A stretch of 50,447 bases of DNA from an uncultured Trichormus sp. (GTDB lineage Bacteria > Cyanobacteriota > Cyanobacteriia > Cyanobacteriales > Nostocaceae), in contig CAKZGI010000328.1 of assembly GCA_936914905.1 (NCBI GenBank), positions 1-50,447 on the forward strand, written 5' to 3'. Positions 37,705-46,566 of this stretch are shown one piece after another; within the stretch, counting starts at the first letter, position 1; every line of letters begins with the position of its first letter. The position numbers and the translations under genes are program-made. The notes beneath the pieces were generated by a model that saw only the letters and a list, made by a program, of their open reading frames with translations, searched no databases and had not been told where the DNA came from.

Positions 37705-38343
37705 TTAAGAAACTGCCTCAAGCACTGTACCAAGCAAACAAGCGCGATCTAAATCTACACCGCTGAAATTTGCAATTTCTAGCTCTGCACAAAGTAAGTT
37801 TGCCCCAGTTAAATTTGCTCCTGCTAAGTTTGCACCCCGCAAGTCAGCTTCTTCCAAATTAGCTTTACTTAATAAAGTTCCTTGTAAATCAGCCCGACTC
37901 AAGTCTGCACCTTTAAGATTTACCCCTGTGAGGTTAGCACCGCGCAGGTCAGCACCCCGAAAATCTACACCTTGCAAATTCACACTCATCAAATTAGCAC
38001 CACTCAAGAAAGCACCTGCGAAAGAGGCATCGCTGAGTTTAGCACCCATTAAGTTAGCACCACGCAAATTACTACCCCGCAAGTCCGCACTGGTTAAGTC
38101 AGCTTGCATCAAGTTTGCTCCCATGAGGTTAGCTCGCAAGTCAGTTTCTTGGAGGTTAGCGCCCATTAAGTTCGCTCCTTCTAAATGTGCGCCTTCCAGT
38201 TTAGAACCTGTAAAGTTAGCACCAATGAGGGTTGCACCAGCTAAGTTGACACAGCTTAAATCTATTTGGGATAGTTCCTCGTCTTCTAAGTCTGCTCCTG
38301 GCAGTTGTTTAATTTTTCCTGATCTAATAGCTTCTATGTTCAT
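37705..38343 (-). CDS. pentapeptide-repeat protein
   Basis: A 212-residue protein made almost wholly of A(D/N)LXX pentapeptides (about residues 23-205: GANLMGANL, GADLRGANL and similar), predicted to fold into a right-handed quadrilateral beta-helix. No signal peptide is present, so it is likely cytoplasmic. At ETDLRANLMG (about 67-76) one turn has four residues instead of five, a phase slip in the helix. The start ATG overlaps the stop of the upstream DICT/HD gene by 4 bp (ATGA), so translation is coupled and the two products probably act together. A role as a scaffold is a guess. Confidence 0.88.
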   Translation of the reverse strand: MNIEAIRSGKIKQLPGADLEDEELSQIDLSCVNLAGATLIGANFTGSKLEGAHLEGANLMGANLQETDLRANLMGANLMQADLTSADLRGSNLRGANLMGAKLSDASFAGAFLSGANLMSVNLQGVDFRGADLRGANLTGVNLKGADLSRADLQGTLLSKANLEEADLRGANLAGANLTGANLLCAELEIANFSGVDLDRACLLGTVLEAVS

Positions 38344-39722
38344 TGGGGGTAACGATTAATCTCTTCATTGCTTTTACTGTGGCTATCCCATCGAGAATCC
38401 AGTAACCACATACCTCTGCTGATTTTTGTTCTCATCAGGGGTAAGTCTAGTCCCTGTTGTAAACCCATCACTAACAAAGTTAGTATATCTATCAGTTTAG
38501 GGTCGAAATGGGTAGATTGTTGCTCTCTGCACTCATTTAAGGCTTGAGTAAATACATCTTTTTCACTTGTATCTGAGTATAATTGTTTGCTAACTTGCCA
38601 TTGAAAGCTTGCTGCTAATGCCAAGATTCTTGACTCTAGGGGAATTTCATCTCCTGCTAAACCTGCTGGTTGACCTGTTCCATTCCACCACTCAGTTTGG
38701 TGGGTAATAATTTGGGCAACTGCTCGCAGTCGTGGCATTGTCCGTAGTGTTTGCGCTCCTGGGACAAGGGGGCAGGTTAAAGGACAACTGGGGGCATCTT
38801 CTTGGTAACTTGTGGATGCACTGGGAGTGAGTACGCTTTCTACTCTTTGGAGTGGATCTATACGGTGTAATAAGGCGGCAAGACGCAATCTTTTAATTTG
38901 CCATGCTGGTAAATCCAATAATTGCCCCATTGTCTCGACAATTGCCACTACTTCTGACGCGGCCATGGGATTGTTGATCTCTGCTAAATCTAGCAGTTGC
39001 GCCATCCGTAAAAATGCCTGTATTTCGTTAGAAACTAAGTTACGATCTAGGACTGGGGGAATGGTTAAATTATTTTGTTCTGTTTGCAAGTAATCAACTA
39101 CGCGGGTGACAACTGTGCTTACATCTTTGGGTGAGATGATGGCGGCTTGAATTGCTTGTTTATGGGTGTTGAGTTTATTCGCTAGTTCTGGGTTATATTT
39201 TTCGATGTGAGCGATCACAAACTCTGCTGTCTCTCTTACTAATTCAGGCTCAAATGTCCACAAACCATAGAATTTACGCTCTAAATCCGAAGTCGGTAAA
39301 CCACCACTAACATAATCAGTTTCAGATAATTCTTGACAAATTACCATTGCTGTGTATTGCGGTGACAAAATAATCAAGTGCCACTCCTGTCCCACCGGAT
39401 CATCTGCTTCTAACCCTACTAAGTTAACATTAGGTAGCTGACTGGTAGGATGTTCGGCAAAGCCAGCATCAGCAGCAGCCATAATCGCAATTTCACGGCT
39501 TTTTTGGGCAATATCTGCGTATCTATTTGCCTCTTGCAGATACCATTTACCGCGTTGGAATGCCGTTATTACTAAAGGCTGACCTTCTTCAGTTAAAATT
39601 TGGTCTTCCAGAGCGTGACACAAAGCGACTAGGGTATTTTTGTAATACACCCCAAAGTGAATCGGCCTTGTACTGTAACGATGGGCTATTTCTAGTTGTT
39701 GGAGAATTGAACCTTGTAACAT
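38340..39722 (-). CDS. DICT sensory domain protein with degenerate HD-GYP-like domain
   Basis: A 460-residue cytoplasmic regulator. The N-terminal DICT domain (about residues 10-175: RPIHFGVYYKNTLVALCHAL, EWHLIILSPQYTAMVICQEL, FYGLWTFEPELVRE) is a sensor module named from two-component and c-di-GMP proteins. The C-terminal half has an HD-GYP shape but has lost key residues: LLHRIDP replaces the HD metal pair, and HQTEWWNGTGQPAGLAGDEI has GQP where GYP is expected. It probably binds rather than hydrolyses a nucleotide. Its stop overlaps the start of the pentapeptide-repeat gene. Short tandem repeats of GAGTTCGGG precede its start. Confidence 0.78.
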   Translation of the reverse strand: MLQGSILQQLEIAHRYSTRPIHFGVYYKNTLVALCHALEDQILTEEGQPLVITAFQRGKWYLQEANRYADIAQKSREIAIMAAADAGFAEHPTSQLPNVNLVGLEADDPVGQEWHLIILSPQYTAMVICQELSETDYVSGGLPTSDLERKFYGLWTFEPELVRETAEFVIAHIEKYNPELANKLNTHKQAIQAAIISPKDVSTVVTRVVDYLQTEQNNLTIPPVLDRNLVSNEIQAFLRMAQLLDLAEINNPMAASEVVAIVETMGQLLDLPAWQIKRLRLAALLHRIDPLQRVESVLTPSASTSYQEDAPSCPLTCPLVPGAQTLRTMPRLRAVAQIITHQTEWWNGTGQPAGLAGDEIPLESRILALAASFQWQVSKQLYSDTSEKDVFTQALNECREQQSTHFDPKLIDILTLLVMGLQQGLDLPLMRTKISRGMWLLDSRWDSHSKSNEEINRYPQ

Positions 39723-39723
39723 G

Positions 39724-39750
39724 GAGTTCGAGAGTTCGGGAGTTCGGGAG
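39724..39750. repeat. tandem GAGTTCGGG repeat
   Basis: Three adjacent copies of a nonamer (GAGTTCGA-, then GAGTTCGGG twice), directly before the start codon of the DICT gene on the minus strand. It therefore occupies the ribosome-binding region, which could affect translation of the operon. Confidence 0.55.
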
Positions 39751-39786
39751 TCATTAAGGGCAGGTTTTCCCCGCCCATTCAGGAGT

Positions 39787-41367
39787 TCAGGATTTTAGTA
39801 TCCCTGCAAGTTGCTTTTCTTTGGCTTCAATTGGTGCAGAAAGTGCTGTTTCCAGTTCGGCACAACCTAATTTCTCTTCTAAGATATTCATAACTTCTCG
39901 TCCGAAGTCATTAGGGTTACGTTGCCAAGCTTGTAAACAAATTTCACCAAAGAATGAACCCAATGGTTCAGGATTCCACAGGAGTTTTTTCGCTGTCCAG
40001 GGCATCAAACTCATAGGATCATAACCTGGTTTGAGGATACCCTCTTTAAAAGCATATTCTTCCAAGTGGGTATGGGGTTGGAGTCCAATAAAGAAAATTG
40101 CAGGTTCGACTTTATCAGCACCAAAAATTCGTTCCAGTTCCCGGTGATAAGCAATTGTTTGGCGGATGGTTTCGGGACGTTCGTCAATCACGTTAAAGGA
40201 GTAATTGACGGAAACCATATCGTTGAAACCGGCTGATTTTAAATCACGGCAATTTTGTAAAACGGTTCGCAGGTTGTAACCCATCCGCATTTTGCGTACA
40301 AGTTCTTGAGAACCACTGGTAATGCCGATTTCAAAATAATTCATACCAGTTTTAGCCATCAGGTCACACAACTCTGGTGTTAAGTTATCTGCTCTAATAT
40401 ATGCTGCCCAATTGATATCAGTCATGCCAGAATCGAGAATTTTCTGCAACAGTTCTACAGCATCATCAATATATCTCCGGGCAGGGATAAATTGAGCATC
40501 AGTAAACCAGAAGTTTCTAATCCCACGATTATATAATTGTCGCATCTCAGCTACGACTTCATCGGCGGGATTAATCCGGACCTGTTTACCTTCAACAACA
40601 GTGTAAACACAATAACAGCAGTTGTGGGGACAACCACGCTTAGTTTGGACACCAATGTAGAAATCTTGATCTTGCAAGTAATAGTTAAATTCTGGCCAGA
40701 TGGTTTCTATATAGTCGTAGTTACAAGCAGTTTTGTCTAGGGGTGTGGGTTGTTCATGAATCAGGCGTTCCCGTGGTTGATTTTCTCCCACTACATAGCA
40801 ACGTTCATCTCGAAACTCTTGTCCACCTAAAAATTTTGCCAACAGGGTTTCCCCTTCACCTACAGAAATAATTGTTCCTGCTGGTAGGCTTTTACCTAAC
40901 TGTTCATAAAATACGCTGACAGCACCACCACCTACAAGTATACGCCCTTGAGAATGATATTTTTGCGCGCGTTTTAACCCCCGCTTAACTAATCCGAGGT
41001 TACGCCACAATTCGACATAGTAAGCAATGAAGATTCGCAAACCACCTAATGCGCCACGCAATTTTATGAATGGGTTTTTAGCATAGTAGAATTCAAACGC
41101 GTTTTGTAGCGGATTACCGCCACGTCCACCCACTGGAGCATATATTTGAATATCTCGCCAAGAAAACACTAGGAGTGTGGGCTTAAATTCATCAATGCAG
41201 GAGTCTAGGGCAGGAGCATAATCTAGAGGTGGGACTGTGCCTAAGTCGAAAATCCGCTGTTTAATGTTGGGAAACAGCTTGTGGACATGATCACAAAGAT
41301 AAACAACCCCAATGGGAAAGATGGGGTTACAGGGAAGGCGAACGTAAAGTATTCGGTTTTCCATCAT
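39787..41367 (-). CDS. B12-binding-like radical SAM protein (cyanobacterial 'PSII high light acclimation' type)
   Basis: Radical SAM protein of about 526 residues. The start at the ATG at 41367 (MMENRILYVRLPCNPIFPIG) is chosen because homologues that I recall begin there; the frame is open to 41430, where the extra codons lie in an inverted-repeat element. N-terminal part resembles a cobalamin-binding domain (GGGAVSVFYEQLG, SVGEGETLLAKFLGG). The cluster motif C-x3-C-x2-C is KRGCPHNCCYC. The barrel continues with WFTDAQFIPARRYIDD and MNYFEIGITSGSQELVRKMR. Close relatives are named photosystem II high light acclimation radical SAM protein in cyanobacterial genomes, but I know of no proven reaction. 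The C-terminal 60 residues are helical. Confidence 0.82.
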   Translation of the reverse strand: MMENRILYVRLPCNPIFPIGVVYLCDHVHKLFPNIKQRIFDLGTVPPLDYAPALDSCIDEFKPTLLVFSWRDIQIYAPVGGRGGNPLQNAFEFYYAKNPFIKLRGALGGLRIFIAYYVELWRNLGLVKRGLKRAQKYHSQGRILVGGGAVSVFYEQLGKSLPAGTIISVGEGETLLAKFLGGQEFRDERCYVVGENQPRERLIHEQPTPLDKTACNYDYIETIWPEFNYYLQDQDFYIGVQTKRGCPHNCCYCVYTVVEGKQVRINPADEVVAEMRQLYNRGIRNFWFTDAQFIPARRYIDDAVELLQKILDSGMTDINWAAYIRADNLTPELCDLMAKTGMNYFEIGITSGSQELVRKMRMGYNLRTVLQNCRDLKSAGFNDMVSVNYSFNVIDERPETIRQTIAYHRELERIFGADKVEPAIFFIGLQPHTHLEEYAFKEGILKPGYDPMSLMPWTAKKLLWNPEPLGSFFGEICLQAWQRNPNDFGREVMNILEEKLGCAELETALSAPIEAKEKQLAGILKS

Positions 41368-41423
41368 AGTTGTTTTAACTTCCATCTTACCAATTCTCAG
41401 GGTAGATCTACATAAACACCCAT

Positions 41424-41514
41424 TAGACATCTCCAGAAATTAAATATGCGTCATCCAAAACCCTTGTAAGGACTTTCCATGGACAGCCTCTACCTTCTTT
41501 CTCGGAGATGTCTA
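41424..41514. mobile_element. short element with 11-bp perfect inverted ends (solo MITE-like)
   Basis: TAGACATCTCC (41424-41434) and its inverse GGAGATGTCTA (41504-41514) bound a 91-bp segment with no coding capacity. The TAGACATCTCC end resembles insertion-sequence termini. I see no clear target duplication. It lies upstream of the radical SAM gene, and its left end supplies a spurious in-frame ATG. The rest of 41368-41824 is AT-rich with no gene recognised. Confidence 0.5.
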
Positions 41515-41824
41515 GTTTGAACTTGTGGGTTTGTGTGGTTAATCTTAATTTACCAATATTTATTTTTATTTTGCTTGACTAATAAGTGAGCTAATGCTTA
41601 TATGCGTAAATTTTCTTAGCTTAAAAGTGATAAAAAGTAAAATTGCCTGGCATTACAATTAGTGGATGGATCAACACTAACTCCTTCATTCGATTTCACT
41701 GCGGGTAATTTTAGCAACTATAAAGGAAAAATTAGCTCGCCTCAAAATTACTAAAATTTCAAAGCAAGCTAATCCTTATTGATACTTGTATTCTTATTCT
41801 TCGTGCCTTAGTGGTTCGTTTCTC

Positions 41825-43228
41825 TTAAAGCTGCTTCACTTCCGAAACCAACTTAGCCACCATATCCTTAGCACTACCAAACAACATCGTTGTCTTATCC
41901 TTATAAAACAACTCATTATCAACACCAGCAAAACCTGCACTCATCCCGCGCTTAATCACAATAGTCTGCCTTGCCCGATCAACTTCTAAAATCGGCATTC
42001 CATAAATAGGACTATTCGTATCACTATGCGCTGCTGGATTCACTACATCATTAGCACCAATCACTAATGCTACATCAGCTTGTTCGAACTGGGGATTAAT
42101 ATCATCCATGTCGTACAATTGGGTATAAGCCACATTAGCCTCAGCCAATAATACGTTCATGTGTCCAGGCATTCTCCCTGCAACAGGGTGAATCGCATAT
42201 TTAACATCCACACCCATGCGTTCTAGTTGATCTGCCAACTCACGGACGCTATGCTGTGCTTGAGCAACGGCCATACCGTATCCTGGTACAATTACTACAG
42301 AACGGGCATATCCCAACATCATTGCCCCTTCTTCGGGATCGATACTGCGGACTGTTTGATTACTTGCACCACCGGCTGCATCACAAGTAGGGGTAGAAAC
42401 TGAACCGAAGGCACTAAATAAGACACTGAATAATGACCGGTTCATAGCCTTACACATAATCTCTGTAAGGATTAAACCAGAAGCACCCACCAAAGCACCA
42501 GCGATGATCAACATATTGTTCATAACCACAAAACCCGCAGCAGCAGCAGCTACACCTGAGAGGGAGTTCAAGAGGGAGATTACCACGGGCATATCACCGC
42601 CACCAATTGGCAGTACAAACATCACACCCAATACCAAGGAGACAGCTACCACCCCTAAAAAGATGGGTAAACTATCCGGTGACATGATTAAATAGGCACT
42701 TCCAGCTATATATGTAGCTAAAAGCAAGAGGTTAAATGGTCGTTGCAAAGGAAATGTGATGGGTGTGCCACTAACTAAACCTTGCAGTTTCGCAAAAGCG
42801 AGAAAACTTCCGGTTAATGTCACACCACCGATTAACATATCCAACAACATGGAAATGTTGACATCAAGGGGAATGGGTTGAGAACTTCCTAATAACCGCC
42901 AAAATTCGGCAACTGCTATAAGTGCGGAAGATGCACCACCCAAACCGTTGAGTAAACCCACCATTTGTGGCATTTCGGTCATTTGCACTTTGTAAGCTAC
43001 AACAGCACCAATAACTGAACCAATGGCCAAACCTACTAAAATCATTTCGTAATTTAATACTTGCTGATCTAGCATTGTGGCGATAATTGCTAACAGCATT
43101 CCCACCGCAGCGACAAGATTACCGTTTCTGGCTGTAGCTGGTGAACCGAGTTTTTTCAAACCCAGAATGAATAATGATGCAGCGACTAAGTACGTCAGCT
43201 GAATCCCAGTTGGTAAAAAGTCCCTCAT
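41825..43228 (-). CDS. pntB: NAD(P) transhydrogenase subunit beta
   Basis: Membrane subunit of the proton-translocating transhydrogenase, which uses the proton gradient to move hydride from NADH to NADP+; in cyanobacteria it sits in the thylakoid or plasma membrane and supplies NADPH. It has 467 residues: about nine hydrophobic helices (residues 10-265), then the NADP(H)-binding domain III (VVIVPGYGMAVAQAQHSVRE, HPVAGRMPGHMNVLLAEANV, MPILEVDRARQTIVIKRGMS). It is the last gene of the operon and its start overlaps the stop of the small alpha-part gene by 4 bp. Nothing is missing. Confidence 0.97.
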   Translation of the reverse strand: MRDFLPTGIQLTYLVAASLFILGLKKLGSPATARNGNLVAAVGMLLAIIATMLDQQVLNYEMILVGLAIGSVIGAVVAYKVQMTEMPQMVGLLNGLGGASSALIAVAEFWRLLGSSQPIPLDVNISMLLDMLIGGVTLTGSFLAFAKLQGLVSGTPITFPLQRPFNLLLLATYIAGSAYLIMSPDSLPIFLGVVAVSLVLGVMFVLPIGGGDMPVVISLLNSLSGVAAAAAGFVVMNNMLIIAGALVGASGLILTEIMCKAMNRSLFSVLFSAFGSVSTPTCDAAGGASNQTVRSIDPEEGAMMLGYARSVVIVPGYGMAVAQAQHSVRELADQLERMGVDVKYAIHPVAGRMPGHMNVLLAEANVAYTQLYDMDDINPQFEQADVALVIGANDVVNPAAHSDTNSPIYGMPILEVDRARQTIVIKRGMSAGFAGVDNELFYKDKTTMLFGSAKDMVAKLVSEVKQL

Positions 43229-43518
43229 GCTTTAACTTCCTTTTTTTTGAACATTTGTAGCATTCTGTCTGTGACGAGGAAACCACCGACAACGTTAACC
43301 ATTGCCAAAATCAGAGCTACTAAACCGAGAATTACAGATAAATTGGTGTTTTTCTCCCCCGTAGCGAGTATTGCACCAATTACGGAAATACCGGAAATGG
43401 CATTTGAACCCGACATTAAGGGAGTGTGGAGTGTGGGGGGAACTTTGTTGATAACTTCAAAGCCAATGAAAGAGGCTAAGACGACTACGAATAAGGCGGC
43501 GAGTAATGCTTCTGTCAT
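43225..43518 (-). CDS. pntAB: NAD(P) transhydrogenase alpha subunit, membrane part
   Basis: A 97-residue membrane protein with about three hydrophobic helices (LLAALFVVVLASFIGFEVIN, then VIGAILATG and LGLVALILAMVNVVGGFLVT). It is the separate membrane portion of the alpha subunit found in cyanobacteria and some other bacteria. The conserved TPLMSGSNAISGISVIGAI loop is intact. It overlaps pntB by 4 bp (translational coupling) and follows the large alpha gene by 164 bp. Function: part of the proton channel. Confidence 0.93.
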   Translation of the reverse strand: MTEALLAALFVVVLASFIGFEVINKVPPTLHTPLMSGSNAISGISVIGAILATGEKNTNLSVILGLVALILAMVNVVGGFLVTDRMLQMFKKKEVKA

Positions 43519-43682
43519 GTCTATTTTGGATTGAAGAATTGGGTTTCGCGCAATTGCTTTTAGCGTTCGTGTAACATCAGGGAGGCATATCTCGTAAGAC
43601 TAGTCCCTAAGGTGCAAAAACGCAAAGGGAAGGAATATATCTCGTCCGTTCATCTGTGTTTTAAATCTTTGTGTGCTGGTGG

Positions 43683-44837
43683 TTAAACTGTGGCTGTCTG
43701 TAGGGCTTCTTTGATTCGTTGGTTTCTAATTTCTCCACGATGAGTAATGCAAGCTGCGTCTACGATGTCGTCACCAAAGTTGATTTGCAAGGCTTTGTCT
43801 TGGATTAGTAGTTGCATTAATGAGGTGATGTTTTTTGCATACAGTTGGCTGGCGTGTACTGGCATGGATGAGGGGAGATTGATGGGTCCAATAATTGTTA
43901 CGCCGTTCCAAACTATGTCTTTACCTGGTGCCGTACAAGCGCAGTTTCCACCCTGTTCCGCGGCTAAATCCACAATCACAGAACCGGGTTTCATTACTCT
44001 TACCATTTCTTCTGTAAGGAGAATGGGGGCTTTTCTGCCTGGTACTTGGGCTGTGGTAATTACTACGTCTGAGTTTTTGACATGGGTGGTTACTAATTCT
44101 TGGGTACGTTTTTTGCTGTCTTCGGAGATTTCTTTGGCGTAACCACCTGCGGCTACAGTTTCTTCTTCTAGTTTGACTTCTACGAATTTCGCGCCTAAGC
44201 TTTGTACTTCTTCTTTCACCGCTGGGCGAATATCAAAGGCTTCTACTACTGCTCCTAGTCTACGGGCTGTGGCGATTGCTTGCAATCCTGCTACACCTGC
44301 TCCCATAATAAATACTTTAGCTGGGGCGATTGTCCCGGCAGCGGTGGTTAACATGGGAAAATATTTTGGTAATGCTGCTGCTGCTAACACTACGGTTTTA
44401 TATCCTGCTAATGATGCTTGGGAAGATAAAGCATCCATGCTTTGCGCCCTGGTAGTACGGGGGATTAACTCCATACTTAACGCTGTAATTTGCCGATTTG
44501 CCAATTTCTGTGCTATGACAGGATTACCCAAGGGATTCAAAAAGCTGATTAAAACTGATCCTGGTTTGAGTAAGTCAATTTCTGAAAGTCCATCTTCTCT
44601 ATCTTGGGGAGGACTTACTTTCAGTAATATATCCGCTTCACTCCATAATGTCGCTACATCACTGATAATTTTTGCACCTGCTGCTTCATAGTCTGCATTT
44701 GTGAAATATGCTTTGTCTCCAGCACCACTTTCTACATAAATTTCTAAACCCTGTTTGACCAATTTAGGTACGATGTCAGGAATTAATGACACACGACGTT
44801 CACAAACTTCAATTTCTTTAGCAACTACTATTTTCAT
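43683..44837 (-). CDS. pntAA: NAD(P) transhydrogenase alpha subunit, NAD-binding part
   Basis: A 384-residue soluble subunit (domain I) that binds NAD(H) and passes hydride to domain III on PntB. Its N-terminal ERRVSLIPDIVPKLVKQGLE is shared with alanine dehydrogenases. The Rossmann motif is GAGVAGLQAIATARRLGAVV, and ITTAQVPGRKAPILLTEEMV and DLAAEQGGNC follow. It is the first gene of the pntAA-pntAB-pntB operon. The 164-bp gap to pntAB contains no hairpin strong enough to be a terminator. Confidence 0.96.
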   Translation of the reverse strand: MKIVVAKEIEVCERRVSLIPDIVPKLVKQGLEIYVESGAGDKAYFTNADYEAAGAKIISDVATLWSEADILLKVSPPQDREDGLSEIDLLKPGSVLISFLNPLGNPVIAQKLANRQITALSMELIPRTTRAQSMDALSSQASLAGYKTVVLAAAALPKYFPMLTTAAGTIAPAKVFIMGAGVAGLQAIATARRLGAVVEAFDIRPAVKEEVQSLGAKFVEVKLEEETVAAGGYAKEISEDSKKRTQELVTTHVKNSDVVITTAQVPGRKAPILLTEEMVRVMKPGSVIVDLAAEQGGNCACTAPGKDIVWNGVTIIGPINLPSSMPVHASQLYAKNITSLMQLLIQDKALQINFGDDIVDAACITHRGEIRNQRIKEALQTATV

Positions 44838-45730
44838 GGAATCTCCTGAAGATAAATACCTACATATCTACCATATCTACTAACTATGGAATTTCTCTGT
44901 TGAAGGATTTCCGCCACTTTATGGTATATAAGCGGGTAATCTCAGCCCTGATTTTTTTTAGTAGATTTCAAATTCAACTCTGTCTTCTCCACTCTTATTT
45001 CTCTCCCCTAGCAAAGCTTGATTATGCCAATGAAAAAGTATGTACCAATCCTAGATAGTTGGATACTAATTTACTTATTGCACATCTTATGGTCTTTTTC
45101 TGATGTTCTATCTATGTCTTCAGATTATTTTCGGGATTGATAAACTTTGCTATTTTTTGTTGGCATCATGCAATTTTCATTAAATTTCGGCACTTTGCTT
45201 TTTTGAAAATTATATTGTTAATTTCTTATGATTTCATTCCTGTTGCTCAATAATCTGAGGAGTTCATAAAATACCAATAGTTGAGAGGGTTAATACCAAC
45301 ACATCTAGACTTGATTCTTGTGGATATAGAACACAAAACTCTGTTTACAATACATCTGAGCAGCCACGGCAGTCAACTGGAAAGTTCGAGTCTAACCAAT
45401 TTACCGCAATTTAACTAGTGATCGCCAAAGTCATATTTCAACTTTTATGAATTTCTTCTTACACTTCTTAATATTTATATAGACTTAAAAACATTTAAGC
45501 AGATAACCTAATTGAATGTAAAACATCAAATCTACAACGATCAAGAGATAAGATTAAGTTTCTTACCCCACATCCTACACCCTGCACCCTTAATTTTGGA
45601 CGCACAAGGCACTTTGATTTTCATTTTTCGTCTATGTTTTACTCATAAAGTAGTAAAGTTTAGCTACGAATACTAACGTGACTGTTACTTAAGATTACAG
45701 AGATAATATTTATTTAGAGGATGCCTAACT
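44838..45730. other. long intergenic region with two doubtful small open frames
   Basis: About 890 bp between the divergent pntAA (minus) and the DUF2808 gene (plus). One small frame starts at ATG 45024 and ends at TGA 45140 (38 residues, MPMKKYVPILDSWILIYLLH). Another runs through 45289-45414 (RLDSCGYRTQNSVYNTSEQP and on) without a start codon. Neither has a good ribosome-binding site. The region is AT-rich and must hold the promoters of both operons. No RNA gene is recognised. Confidence 0.35.
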
Positions 45731-46243
45731 ATGCGACATTTACTTTCTGCTTTAGCTGTTACTGGTTGTTTGTTGATGAGTCTTCCTGCTACAACTGTGG
45801 CACAAGGTTTACCCGGCTTAACATTGTTCAGCGGTGTTAAATCAGAAAATCAGCTGCCCTTCCGCTTAGATTTTGGTGGACAAACCGCTTCGACAGACAG
45901 ATATATACTCCGACTGCCTGCCAAAAAAATGAAATTGGCAGTGGCTCAATTTGCCATTACTTACCCTAAATATTACAAAGGTAGCTTTGACACCAAAAAA
46001 GTCGAAGTCAGAGTCAAAGATAAAAGCGTGCTCCTGAGTGAAGTGAAATGGGATAAAGAAGGGCGGGTAATTGAAATATTGCCCCAGAAACCAGTACCAG
46101 CAGGTAGCAACGTTGAGTTAGTCCTATCTAACGTACAGAATCCCACCTTTGGGGGAATTTTCTATTTCAACTGCCAAGTTCTCTCCCCTGGAGATGTACC
46201 ACTACTCCGTTACCTTGGTTCTTGGATTATTAGTATTTCTTAA
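45731..46243 (+). CDS. DUF2808 family exported protein
   Basis: A 170-residue exported protein. The signal peptide (MRHLLSALAVTGCLLMSLPA, likely cut near TVA/Q at about residue 24) precedes a beta-rich domain (FRLDFGGQTASTDRYILRLP, AVAQFAITYPKYYKG, VEVRVKD, ENVPAGS-like VPAGSNVELVLSNVQNPTFG), which matches the cyanobacterial DUF2808 family. A VTGC stretch at residues 10-13 resembles a lipobox, but the hydrophobic residues after it favour ordinary cleavage. Function unknown. It lies upstream of rpmH, separated by repeats. Confidence 0.78.
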   Translation: MRHLLSALAVTGCLLMSLPATTVAQGLPGLTLFSGVKSENQLPFRLDFGGQTASTDRYILRLPAKKMKLAVAQFAITYPKYYKGSFDTKKVEVRVKDKSVLLSEVKWDKEGRVIEILPQKPVPAGSNVELVLSNVQNPTFGGIFYFNCQVLSPGDVPLLRYLGSWIISIS

Positions 46244-46320
46244 AAAGGGAATAGCGGATAGGGGATAGGGAACAGGCAAAAGAATAAATTTCTCTCCAGT
46301 CCCCAGTCCTTAGAAACTTT
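46244..46320. repeat. spacer repeat (GGGATAGGG / CCAGTCCCCAGTCC)
   Basis: Degenerate GGGAATAGC, GGATAGGGGATAGGGAACAGG and CCAGTCCCCAGTCC repeats of the common Nostocales spacer type. They lie between the DUF2808 and rpmH genes. Confidence 0.5.
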
Positions 46321-46405
46321 ATCCAGAAATATGTTTAGATTGCCTGAAAAGTGGTAATACTAGAGATTGTGACTTTTTATAAAAATCGTCTAAGAGGAGA
46401 ACGGT

Positions 46406-46540
46406 ATGCAAAGGACATTGGGCGGCACTTGTCGTAAGAGAAAAAGAACCTCTGGTTTTCGTGCCAGAATGCGGACACCAGACGGTAGAAACGTGATTAG
46501 CGCCAGAAGAAGAAAAGGTCGTCATCGTCTGAGCGTTTAG
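46406..46540 (+). CDS. rpmH: 50S ribosomal protein L34
   Basis: A 44-residue basic protein of the large ribosomal subunit: [20 protein letters not shown], then [20 protein letters not shown] and RLSV. The cyanobacterial form has the [17 protein letters not shown] start. AGAGGAGA lies 8 bases upstream as a ribosome-binding site. It starts the classical cluster rpmH-rnpA-(PH)-yidC-jag, with rnpA 26 bp downstream. Confidence 0.98.
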   Translation: MQRTLGGTCRKRKRTSGFRARMRTPDGRNVISARRRKGRHRLSV

Positions 46541-46566
46541 GGTTTATTCATCAATAAACAGCCGTT

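Noticed and set aside
37928-38359. 143-codon plus-strand frame opposite the pentapeptide-repeat gene
   Set aside because: It is the antisense of a repetitive gene; its KLAPLK-type repeats are a by-product of the pentapeptide codons.
38757-38830. Repeat-derived insert in the DICT gene (SASTSYQEDAPSCPLTCPLV)
   Set aside because: The low-complexity look is suggestive, but the following CPLVPGAQTLRTMPRLRAV seems native and the boundary could not be defined.
41368-41430. Longer start of the radical SAM protein at 41430
   Set aside because: The extra codons begin inside an 11-bp inverted-repeat element, and the family start MENRILYVRLP fits the ATG at 41367 better.
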